This document shows, piece after piece, positions 10,910 through 21,061 of a stretch of DNA of 64,000 bases. Under the pieces are notes generated by a model, which saw nothing but the letters and a program-made list of their open reading frames with translations, did no database searches and was not told the DNA's origin. The stretch lies in assembly GCA_963920575.1 (NCBI GenBank), contig OY986965.1, positions 6,279,134-6,343,133 of the forward strand, written 5' to 3'. The position numbers and the translations under genes are program-made. Within the stretch, counting starts at the first letter, position 1; every line of letters starts with the position of its first letter. Source of the stretch: Narthecium ossifragum (lineage: Eukaryota; Streptophyta; Magnoliopsida; Dioscoreales; Nartheciaceae).

Positions 10910-12712
10910 CAAAGGCGGACAAAACAAATTACCGAACTACTAATTCACTACAACGTAGTTAATGGGAGTACGGGTCGAATCCTCAAGGAATTGGATGGTT
11001 GAATTACAATTACAATATATTCTCTACAATAGTTGAAAACGATTCGGTTGATTATTGGAGTTTTCTAACTATAGTATTCTAGAAGAACTAAAGAAGAAAT
11101 TTATCAAGGAAGAATTCCTAAGGAATTCCAATCCGAATTAGGGTCTAAATATTATCTCTATGAATCAAGATGCATGACACTCAAGAGATCGGCTAAATTG
11201 GATATCGACGAGCGTAGGATTAATATCGCTCACCGCTAATGAGATGTCGGGTTAGGATCATCTCATCGCATGCATAACAAGGTAAAGATCCATGATCGAG
11301 GCTCTAATTCGATCATAGCTCAATGATCGCCGGACTAAGGTCAAATCATTGGCAAAGAATCAAGGCTTTGTATGGATAAGGTCTTGGATTGAGATGGGTT
11401 TAATATCTCAATCCAATCCCTCATCTAAATTAAGTATAATAAGTAGGATAGATTTGAATTGGGGTGGTTCTAGCACCTCAAGATCCTATCCTTAAATCAA
11501 GGATTCATTCCCTAGAATTGGCTATGGTTCTAACATAGCCTCTTCTTTGAGAAATTAAACCAAACATCTAGTAGGCATCATCATATTATCAAGCAATTCC
11601 ATGCAAAATAAGGTAATCAAACCATTCAATAAAGGAATTCATTGAAGAAATATAGAATTACATGAAAATTCATACAAAAAACCATCTCTCAAGAGTCATT
11701 ACATCAAGAATCAAAAGAGAATTCTAAGAAAAAGCCCTAATACATCATGAAATTCCCAAGGAGAGGAGATTTAGCTACTCATCTTGGGTAGGATAGCTAT
11801 GGAAGAGGAGGCTTCACCCATCTTCTCCATCAAGATCCACCCTCAAAGCCCTAAATCTTCAAGGATGAGAGGAGAAATCTCCAAAAAACTAAAGGAGTAG
11901 AGAACGCTGGAGAAAGGAGAGAAAAAGAGTGGGAAAAAGATCCTTAAATTAGAGCCAAAGCCCCTATTTATAGGCTCCAAGTCGCGGACCCGCGGATCAA
12001 ATCATAGCCGTCCATTTTTACCCGTCAGCGACCTTTGGATCGATCCAATAGGTTATTGGATCGATCCAATAGGTTATTAGATCGATCCAAGATGTCAAAA
12101 TCTGGGTTTCTAACAACTTGGATCGATCCAAAATGGGTCTGGATCGATCCAAGATGTAGCAGAAAATCAAGTTCTCTGGAAAGGGTCTATGAATCGATCC
12201 AATGACAATTTAGATCGATCCATTATGTACCTGAGAAACATAGCTCTCTGGAAAAGAAATAGGGATTGATCCATTACAGAGCAGGATCGATCCAATATGT
12301 ACCAGAGAATCATAGCTCTCTGAAAAAGAAATATGGATCGATCCATTAAGGATTCGGATCGATCCAATTTGTACCCTGCTGTTTAGAGAAAGAAATATGG
12401 ATCGATCCATTAAGGATTCGGATCGATCCAATATGTACCAGAAAGTTTGGCTCTCTAGAAAAGGGTCTGGATCGATCCAAATATCTTTGGGATCGATCCA
12501 AACATTCCTGGATCGATCCAAATTGTCTGGATCAATCCGAATAAGGCTGAATCTGAATAATTGATGTCTTTTTGGCTTGAAATCAATGCAACTCTCTTTG
12601 TAAGCTCTTGTACCTGAAACCATACAAAAAGATATTAAAAATGCATTGCTTGAGAGCTAACAAAGCCCAGTTGAATGGGTGAATTATGTATATTTTGTGA
12701 CTTATCACATTC
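10910..12712. mobile_element. Unidentified nested insertion inside the copia gag
   Basis: Gag coding sequence stops abruptly at about 12712, where the minus strand reads TGATAAGTCACAAAATA. The sequence then becomes AT-rich and unrelated to copia until about 10910. It may be a solo LTR or LARD-type fragment, but I found no matching target duplication or clear second terminus. Its 3' third holds a dense array of GATCGATCCA (listed separately). Confidence 0.45.
12037..12540. repeat. Degenerate array of the palindrome GGATCGATCC
   Basis: Fourteen exact GATCGATCCA strings plus at least three one-base variants lie in about 500 bp, spaced irregularly (roughly 15-60 bp). Larger blocks are partly duplicated, for example ATATGGATCGATCCATTAAG followed by GATTCGGATCGATCCAAT appears twice. 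This is more a clustered motif than a simple tandem repeat. Confidence 0.85.
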
Positions 12713-13440
12713 CCATTAGCAATATCATCCTTGTACTTCCTGCATCTCCGCTTGATGTGGCCTTCCTTCCCGCAATAGTAGCAAGTAACTGTCTTTCCTT
12801 TGATCTTGTCATCCTTCCCATACGAGCGCTTCCTCTCTACCAAATATACCTCTGAGACAAGCTCATCTGTTGACCTTTTTCTCAAGGCATTGGAGAGCAG
12901 GGCCACCGTGACTTCCTCTTTCTCTAGGGTCTCCTTCCTATAGAGTAATGTAGTCACCAGGTGCTCGTAGGAAGGTGGAAGCGACGCCAAAAGGAGGAGG
13001 GCCTTGTCTTCATCATCCACTGTAACCTCCACGCTCAGCAACTGGATGATGATCCTATTGAAGGTGTTCAGGTGCTCTATCAGATCTGAACCTTCCCTCA
13101 TCCTCAAGGTGTACAGCTGTTGTTTCAGGAACAGTTTATTCGTTAGAGATTTAGTCATGAACAAACTTTCTAACCTTAACCACAACCCTACAGCCGTGTC
13201 CTCATTGATGACGTTGTACATAATCTCATCTTCTAGGCAGAGCCTGATGATGCTCACCGCCCTCATCTCGATCTACTCCCAGTCGTCGTCCTTCATAGCC
13301 TCGGGCTTCTTTCCCTTCAGGGCCTTGTAGAGACCCTGCTACACCAGGATATCCTTCACCTGCTGCTGCCATAAGCCGAAGTTGTTTTTCCCATCGAATC
13401 GTTCAACCCCGAAATGAGGATCTGAGGCCTTCCCCGCCAT
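12713..13440 (-). pseudogene. Copia-type gag (UBN2 family) with CCHC zinc knuckle, broken
   Basis: Starts at an ATG at 13440 reading MAGKASDPHFGVERFDGKNN, a typical copia gag opening. Further blocks include LWLRLESLFMTKSLTNKLFL, LASLPPSYEHLVTTLLY and the zinc knuckle CYYCGKEGHIKRRC (CX2CX4HX4C). Two in-frame stops interrupt the N-terminal part (after DILV and after DDDWE). The 3' end is cut by the nested insertion shortly after the zinc knuckle. It encodes a retroelement capsid-like protein and is not expected to be functional. Confidence 0.85.
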
Positions 13441-13481
13441 CACGAACTGTTGGACCAATTAACCTGGCTCCTGATACCACT

Positions 13482-14175
13482 TGTTAGGAATTCGGCGGGG
13501 ATGAAACCAAGATGGGAGAGCACCAAAATAGAACAAGGAGGAGACACTTGAATTTAACGTGAAAAACCTTCCGGCAAATCACCGCGAAGGAAAAACCACG
13601 GGAAGAGAGAAAACTTCAATATATGAGGAGATTTACAAGACTTGATCTCTCAACTCTCACATATAAATCTCTCTCAACCCTCCCAAAATACATTCACTCT
13701 AGAATGCCCTACTTTCTATCAAGCCCCCAGACCTCTCTCTCTAGGGTTTCTGATATCAAGCCACCCCATTAGGGTTACACACTAACCCTATTTATATCCA
13801 CTAATTAACCCACACTCGGATTAATCTGGACCCTTGATTTTAGCCCGAATGCCGCAAAGGATCGATCTTCTTGAATGAAAGGATCGATCCTTTCATTCCG
13901 TGGAATAGACCGCCCCGACGATGATCGATCCTCTTGAGGATGAGGATCGATCATCCAAATCCGTGCTCTCTGTCATGGGAAAAACGTCTGGGAGGATCGA
14001 TCCTTATAGAGCAGAGGATCGATCATTTCCATCCCAGCTCTCTGTCGTGGGAAGAGGATCGATCCTTTCCAAGCAAAGGATCGATCCTTTGTCTTCCTGC
14101 AGCTTTGTTTGTCCAACGCCTCACGTCCTCGTCGCTTCTCGTTGACGTCTCTCATGGGGAGGGATTTTCTCAACA
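13482..14175 (-). repeat. LTR of the gag-only copia element (5' LTR in element orientation)
   Basis: 694 bp partner of 9835-10530, with the same termini (TGTTAGGAATTC...TTTCTCAACA) and about 12 visible substitutions, several of them in GATCGATC palindromes. Confidence 0.93.
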
Positions 14176-14345
14176 TCTGTGCAACGGACAACCTCGATGG
14201 GCTGGTGTGGGACTTGAAGGGGTCGAATGGCCGATCGAGGAAATAGCGGCTCTTGTAGTAGCTAGTTAGGACCGGCCTGGCCAGTAGGCCGTCGGAGATC
14301 CTCGCCTTTGACTTCACGAACATGAGGTACATCCCCTTCTCATTG
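14176..14345 (-). pseudogene. GH3 amido synthetase relic, part upstream of the LTR element
   Basis: Minus-strand translation gives GMYLMFVKSKARISDGLLAR and PVLTSYYKSRYFLDRPFDP, a well-conserved GH3 segment immediately N-terminal to the SYQSMYTQLLCGL segment at 9834. Removing the LTR element and one TCTGT copy joins the two parts directly, except for a one-base loss near 14198 that shifts the frame just before the insertion. An in-frame stop lies a few codons upstream of GMYLMF, and the N-terminal GH3 exons are not found. Confidence 0.8.
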
Positions 14346-15720
14346 GAGCATGCTCTTCTCCACTATCGAGAGGGAAGGGAGTTATGAGGGGGAGAATACC
14401 ACTTTCCGTGGCGGGAAACCGTGCAAAACTGCCGCGCACGTGAATGATTTTCAATCAAATTATAATAACGGGTCGAGTGTCGGAACTAAATTTCACTTAA
14501 TTTATAATTTGATTTTATCGAATTGTAAATGCCAAACCTATTGATACCAAAGTGTGATTTTGAAAAAAATTGCAGATATCATAATCCAAAAATCCCCTCG
14601 ATCTATAATAATGAGATAGGTCGGATCTTATAATTATGGAGCTTCGTTAAGGAAGAAGAAAGGAAGGGGTGGTTTTCTGGATGTGGTCAGAGGTGACCTA
14701 CCAGGTGACTTCACCTCAGTAGCCATTGTTTTATTTTTTTAGAGGGGGAGTACCAGGGTTGGCGACCGTACAAGAGCTGGAGGTCGAGCAGCCGCTGGAG
14801 GAGGATACGATGCTCTTTTGGAACACCCACATGGGACAATAGAAACCAAACGTAAATTACACTATCGGGTCACGTCAGATTCGGTAGAGGTTTCCTTAAA
14901 ACTTTTATAATTTTAAAACTTTCAAATAAAATCATCACTTCATATTTTATTTCAAACAGCGTCCTCAGCGATATCACATGAACAATTTCCCTTTGAATTT
15001 TTAACCACCATTGTTATTAGGGATTAGGATTTACATAGCTCTCTTCATCCCTTTTGATCATTCTCTTTCGATTGCAAAGTTCCTACCCAGTGTGACTTGG
15101 ATTGGTAAAAATCCGATGTCGGATACCAATACATCTATCTAGAACTATGTTGGTCAACAATTTCGGAGGGAGATGAGTTATATGATGTCACGTGACCCAT
15201 GTGCCGTCGACCCACGTGACAGTGTCAGCATTTAAAAACTTATTTGAAATGAAATCTAAATGTGATGATTTTATTTGAAAATTTTAAAACCACATGTCCT
15301 TAAATGAAACTCGGCCCAAAGCACATGGCCAAAAACTCTATTTTATATTAGAAATCAACCAAGGGAAAGTTTTTGGGATAATTACATATATATACCACTC
15401 AAAATTTTTGTTTTTATATAAATATAATTATATTTTGCAAGGGATATATCTCTATCAAATAATTAAATTTCCTCATGTATCCAACTCCGCCAACGTTCAT
15501 TGGCTAATCTAACTTTAATGTAACTAAATATTTAGAAACTACCCAACTATTTATTGCTATTAAGTATTAACATTGTTGGAGACATAGCCAAGTAAATGAG
15601 GGCATTTAGTAAATTTTACATCTATCATTATCTTTTAACACTCTCGGCCCGCATATTTCATGAAAAATAACTAAAACTGTACGTTTGTGAGAACTCCATA
15701 TATTTGATCGGATATATATA
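14346..15720. other. Intergenic, with an inverted-repeat element near 14910-15290
   Basis: Arms at about 14912-14962 and 15228-15286 are near reverse complements (shared core TTCAAATAAAATCATCAC), bracketing about 380 bp and suggesting a decayed MITE. No coding sequence was recognised. Confidence 0.45.
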
Positions 15721-16675
15721 ATTTTCTAGAATATTATAGCATATAGATAAAAAAAAACAGAGAATTTGCACAAAGTCCCAAAATAGAGGTGGCATTTGTC
15801 CATAACCCCATGATATTTGCTATTAGCCCCAAGTAAATAATTTTTAGAGTAAAAAACCCAAAACCCTATGAAAGGACCAAGATACCATTTTTCCTTCTTT
15901 TTTTTTTTTCTTATTTTTTCCATCCTTTCTCTCTCCTCTCTCATCTCTTCCCTCACTTCTCCGACGACCGTCAACAAGCTCCGACGCTGCCCCGACCTCG
16001 TCCAACGTCGCCCAGGACCTCTGCGACCCTCCTCACCCATGAACTCCACCACGAACTCCTCCCACCAACACCGACGCCTCCACCTCCTCGAGCTCCCCTG
16101 CTGCAACCCGGCGCCGCCACCGCTGAGAACCCTAACCCTCCCGATCTCTCCTCTCCTTCATCTCCGTCTCAGATCTGGCAAGGACGTCCACCTTCCTCCC
16201 TTCAAGACCCGCCAGTGCAGAGCGCCGCCATCTTAGTTCCACCGCCTATGGCTGCGCCACCGGCGCTTTAACCCAGGGGATCAAGTCCTCATGCCATCAT
16301 GATCACATCCCCACCAACGCCGACGACCCGGACGTCCCTCATTGCTGACGATCAGGCTCCGACAACTCCCCATCGTCCGACAGATCTTCTACCAGCTTCA
16401 AACACTCGATCCGGATCCAATAGATCTCATCCATCCGATCGATATTTGAGTTGATCCAAGCACTCCAACCAAAACAAATCCGATTAGACTCGATATACTC
16501 CATTAGATTGGTTCTGACTTGATCTGTCAGTCTCATCCGATTACGCCCAGATCCAGCAATCCATATTTGAACCCAAGATCCGAGCTAAGAGCTAGAGCTG
16601 TGAATTGTTTTGATTAAAATACAATTTACGCATCAAAATTGTACATAAAATTTGAAAAATGACCATCTAAAATCG
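15721..16675. other. Intergenic, C-rich block without a recognised gene
   Basis: From 15880 a T-run leads into a proline-coding, C-rich open frame (15868-16236, plus) with no domain I recognise. Such frames are common in transposon ends and UTR-like sequence, so I do not call a gene. Confidence 0.35.
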
Positions 16676-17430
16676 ACAAAAATGCATTTTTATCTTTTAA
16701 CTCTATTTTCATCTTTTTAACTCTATTTTCATCTTTCTAAAATCATTTTTATCTTTCAAAATTCATTTTGAACTTTTTAAATGTATTTTTATTTTTAAAA
16801 ATTCATTTTCATCTTTCCTGCATTTTCCACTTTTTAAATCCACTTTCATCTTTCTAAATTCATTTTCATCTTTCTAAATTCATTTTCATCTTTTTTAACT
16901 TCGTTTTCATATTTTTAAATGTATTTTCGTATTTTTAAATTCAACTTTATCTTTCATGCTTTTTCTTATTTTTAAATTCATTTTCATCTTTCTAAATTTA
17001 TTTCCATATTTTAAATTCATTTTCATCTTTATAAATGCATTTTCATCTTTTTAAATGTATTTTCATCGTTTTAAATTCATTTTCATCTTTTTAAATTCAT
17101 ATTCATATTTTTATATGTATTTTCATCATTTTTAAATTCATTTTCATCTTTCAGCATTTTCATCTTTTTAAATTCATTTTCATCTTTCTAAATTCATTTT
17201 CATCTTTCTAAATTCATTTTCATCTTTTTAAATGTATTTTCATATTTTTATATTCATTTTCATCATTTTACACCCATTTTCATCCGTTAAATTGGATTTT
17301 CATCTTTTTAACTCTATTTTCATCATTTTAAATGTATTTTCATCTTTTTAGTTTTAGTTTTATCTTTTAAACTCTTCTTTCATCTTTTTAAATGCATTTC
17401 ATCTTTCATACATTTTCATCTTTTTAACTC
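16676..17430. repeat. T-rich minisatellite, about 20-bp unit ATTCATTTTCATCTTTTTAA
   Basis: About 750 bp made of imperfect copies of a unit of roughly 18-20 bp combining ATTTTCATCTTT and TAAATTCATT. Unit length drifts because T-runs vary. Strand asymmetry is extreme: purines are scarce on the plus strand except for the A of the TAAAT and TCAT parts. Confidence 0.9.
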
Positions 17431-18940
17431 TTCCCATTACAACTTAATTAGCTAAAATTCCCATTACAACTTAATTGGCTGAAATTTTCCATCAATAGTC
17501 TCTTCAGTCACCTCCACCTTTCTTATGTAATTTTCTGTATTTTTTCATATATTTCCCTATTTTTCTACGACTTTTTTCCCTATTTTTCTACCCATTTTCC
17601 CTATTTACCCTATTTTCCCGGTTTTTTCTCTCCTCTTTCTCTACCTCCACCCCGGTTCGCCTCCTAAGCCAACAACAAGCCATGACTTCATCATCTCAGC
17701 TTGCCATCACCGTTCGGCACTCCCGCCACTCGATACCTCCCTCCAAACCAACACCAATCAGCTCCCCTCATCACCACCAACCCACCTGAAACATCCTCCG
17801 CCCTCCAAACCGCCTCCCCTTACGCTGATGACCTCCACAAAGGAACCTCACCGTCAATCACCACCGATCTCCTCAATCACGACCTCCCACCACCCTTAAA
17901 CAACTCCATAATGATCCCCAAGTCGCCAATAACCTTCCCGAACCCACGTAGAACCCGATCGAAGCTTAGATCACCGGATTCCAACTATGGCGGCCCACAA
18001 CCGCGGAAGAGATCCATAATCCCTCCGCCCTCCGCCATGTCATCACTCTCTGAAGCTTTTAGAAGCCTCAAGAGGTCACGCCGCCAATTCCTCCTAGCTC
18101 CTTCCCCAATGTTGATCAAGCCTTGGATCGTCGGATTCCAACTCAGCGACCCTCCAGCACTCCGTTCGCCGCCACTACGCCGCCACCCTACGTCGGTAAA
18201 TATAATTAGTGAGAAGGGCATTTTAATCATTTTTTAACAAGCCAGTATTAAAGCCATCTTAAAATGGGCTTATAACCTTAGGAAAATAACAAATGGGATT
18301 TTTACCATAAACTTTCTCTAATATGAGGTTTTTATCAATTCTCTAAATAAAAAAAATGATAGAGTGATTTATATATAAATACTAGGTGGGCCCCGTGCCA
18401 GGTTGGCATGGGTAGCCACTCACCCCCACTGCTCTCTCTCTCTTTCCTCTTTATGATTAAGCTGTTATGTGTGAAAAAAATATACGAGTCAAATAATGAT
18501 GCATAAAGTCTGATCTTGTATAATAGATTCTGGAACTTCCTTTTGTTGTCGGTGAGAAGCTGTCGGCCAGAGATAGAGATCATTAATAAAGGGAGGCCAC
18601 AATGACATCAAAATATTTGATGCCCTGCCGTGTGTCTCTCGTTTGTTCATTCAAAACTCCCCGCTAGGGTACAAGGACGATATGTCCAGTGAGAAAGCAG
18701 CATTGGCGGGGCTTATGCTACTTCATCTAAGATCTCCAAATTGATTAGTAATTAACTAACAAAGATCATGTTTACCATGTTTTACTTTCTTTAAAACACT
18801 TTTAGAAGCATGTCTTTCTTAAAAAATTGAAAATCAAGACATTATCCTTGACTTAGTACGGATAAATACCCACATCATTTTAAATATCTCACACATAGGA
18901 TCCCTAAACACAACCTCACGCGAGAGTTTACAAGCCTTAA
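17431..18940. other. Intergenic, no gene recognised
   Basis: Contains a proline-rich open frame (17701-18237, plus) without recognisable domains, and AT-rich sequence. I do not support a gene. Confidence 0.35.
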
Positions 18941-19126
18941 GCTCTCATTTGGTTGAGGCATAAGAGGGGATAAGCCCATTTTATCCTCCTTATTCTCATT
19001 TTTTACTCAAACATCAAAGTAATGATTACGGTGTTATCACTTTCACCTATCTCATTTTTTATTTTTTCTTACCCCATTTTTTAACCCTATTTTTTCTAAC
19101 CACATACGGTCATACCCAACGGGGGC
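18941..19126. mobile_element. Candidate Tourist-like MITE, 186 bp
   Basis: Starts GCTCTCATTTGG and ends CCCAACGGGGGC, imperfect terminal inverted repeats, flanked by TAA at 18938-18940 and 19127-19129. A 3-bp TAA/TTA duplication is typical of PIF/Harbinger-derived MITEs. Three bases can match by chance and the arms agree at only about two thirds of positions. Confidence 0.45.
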
Positions 19127-20908
19127 TAATCGCTCAGGAGTGTAGCGTATTAGAGCATCCACAACATCTTCCGTAAAAGAGCAAAAAACTCTATTTTACA
19201 GGAGCTATAATGTTTTTAAGGCCAAAATCCTCACATCAACTCTTCTAAAATGGAGTTTATGTCTACAAGAGCTACAGTGATACTCCACATGTAGAGTATC
19301 ATTGTAGCTCTTCTATCCATTATTTTATAATAAAATATGGTTTTATGTTTTTCTTTAATTCATTCTCCAAAGCCATTTGTATATCCTTTTTAATTCATTC
19401 TCTCATATTGTTTAATGAATGAGAAATAATAACATATTATGATTTTCATATTCTAATAATTTAAACTAATAACAAATTACTATTCTATAGTTATTTTATA
19501 ATAAAATGTGACTTTTTTACTTTTAAAAAAAATTCTCAAAACACATTTATCATTTTATCTCTTCTCCAAACCCATCTTCTTCAATTAATAAGAAATAATA
19601 ATACATTAAGATTTCCAATTTTTTAATATTTTTATTTAATATATATTACTATTATATAGTTATTTGAATATATGACTATTCTCAAATATATTTATGAATA
19701 TAATATGATCAATGGATAAGAAATAGAAAATATAAAAAAAGAATGAAGATATTAATATTTAAGTATAATAGAGAATGATTTTGAGTATATGATGTAAAGT
19801 GTCGTTGAATAGAGAATTTATAAACTAAAAATAACTATTTTTATTATATTTTAAAAAATCTGTTAACAAGAACCGACGTGTACGCTCTGAAAGATATCAC
19901 TGCAACTATACCAACAACCCCGTCGTTCTCCTGCGGAGCTTCATCGACGTCGTATCACTCACAAGAGATGCTTTTGTAGTAAAGCAAAAACAGGGTACGT
20001 ACATGAATGAGATGACTATGATGGAATATAAGGAAGCTTGCCATTAAAGCGTGAGTTAGGTTCTATACTTCCATGGTTCCCATCTACGAACCATACGTTC
20101 GCCTCGGAGCCTGTTTCAAAGATATCAGTTGATTATCAGAATTATGTCGTAGATTTCAATCTGTTTCTAAGATCTTTTGATTCCTTTTATTTCAATATAG
20201 CCTCTGCGTTTCCATTAACCTCCAGCCCATCCTTGTAACTGGGTTGGGCTCGTCTGGTCTCTTCAGCAATGACAATGCCATACTGGGGCGAGGCAGCAAA
20301 ACAAAAGGCCTGTTCAACCTCACTTTAACTTCCTACACATTAAATTTGTAAATAATAATAAAAAAAGAAAACAAAACTTGATATACTTTACGCGGGGCTT
20401 TATTTGAGCCAAGCCGAGTCCGGGTTTGGCTTGTTCGAGCTCGGCTCTTTTAGTCAGACTCGGGCTCGGGCTTGAGCCTAAGTCGAACCTAAAAGCTCCT
20501 CGAGCTCGGCTTGTAATAAGATTAGGCTTGAACTCGACTCGCGAGTCTCAAATCGAAGCTTTCGAACAGAGTTTTCAAGCCTAATCGAGCCTATATAATA
20601 TATATACACACATTTAATATATATTATATACAAAATTTAATCGGACCGAGCTCATGAACTTTCGAGCCTACCCCAAGATTGATCGAGCTCATGCTCGATA
20701 ATGAGCCGAGGCTTAATCAAGGTTCAAACTTGGCTTGAACTCGAGCTTAATTGGGCTCGGGCGCAAGCTACCTGATTAAAACCGGCTTCGTTTATAGCCC
20801 TAAAACGTTCATTACCCAGTTAACCCTTCTCTATTAATGGGTTCACCTTGGTTAAAAGACTCACTTTTGGTGTCCAACATCATGAACCAAAGGATAGATC
20901 CTGATGGC
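19127..20908. other. Intergenic AT-rich sequence
   Basis: Holds a hAT-MITE-like start TTAGAGCATCCACAAC near 19151, with an internal inverted pair around ACTCCACATGTAGAGTATCA (about 19265-19310). From 20400 to 20790 there is a patch rich in GAGCTCG and GGCTCGG words. No gene was recognised. Confidence 0.4.
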
Positions 20909-21061
20909 ACACCAATTAAGGGTGGCAAAAAGGGATGGTGGGTTGGGTTTGGGTCGGGTCGAGATCGATTATCTTAACCCAAAGGCCTAACCTGAACCCG
21001 ACCCGTTTATAAAACGGGTTGGTTTTTTTGACCCGGACTTGACCCGTTTATAAACGGGTCA

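Larger units (their letters stand above)
9835..14175 (-). mobile_element. Gag-only copia-type LTR retrotransposon (TR-GAG-like), minus orientation
   Basis: Two LTRs (9835-10530 and 13482-14175) bracket the element, with 5-bp duplication TCTGT at 9830-9834 and 14176-14180. Orientation is minus: next to the right-hand LTR (13464-13480) lies the complement of a GTGGTATCAG-type initiator-tRNA-Met primer site, and next to the left-hand LTR (10531-10545) the complement of a polypurine tract GGGAGGGGGAGC. Between them only a broken gag is present (12713-13440); there is no protease, integrase, reverse transcriptase or RNase H. About 12 substitutions plus a short CT-run indel separate the two LTRs by eye. 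An unrelated block of about 1.8 kb (roughly 10910-12712) appears to be inserted into gag. This is a non-autonomous element that needed pol from elsewhere. Confidence 0.88.
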
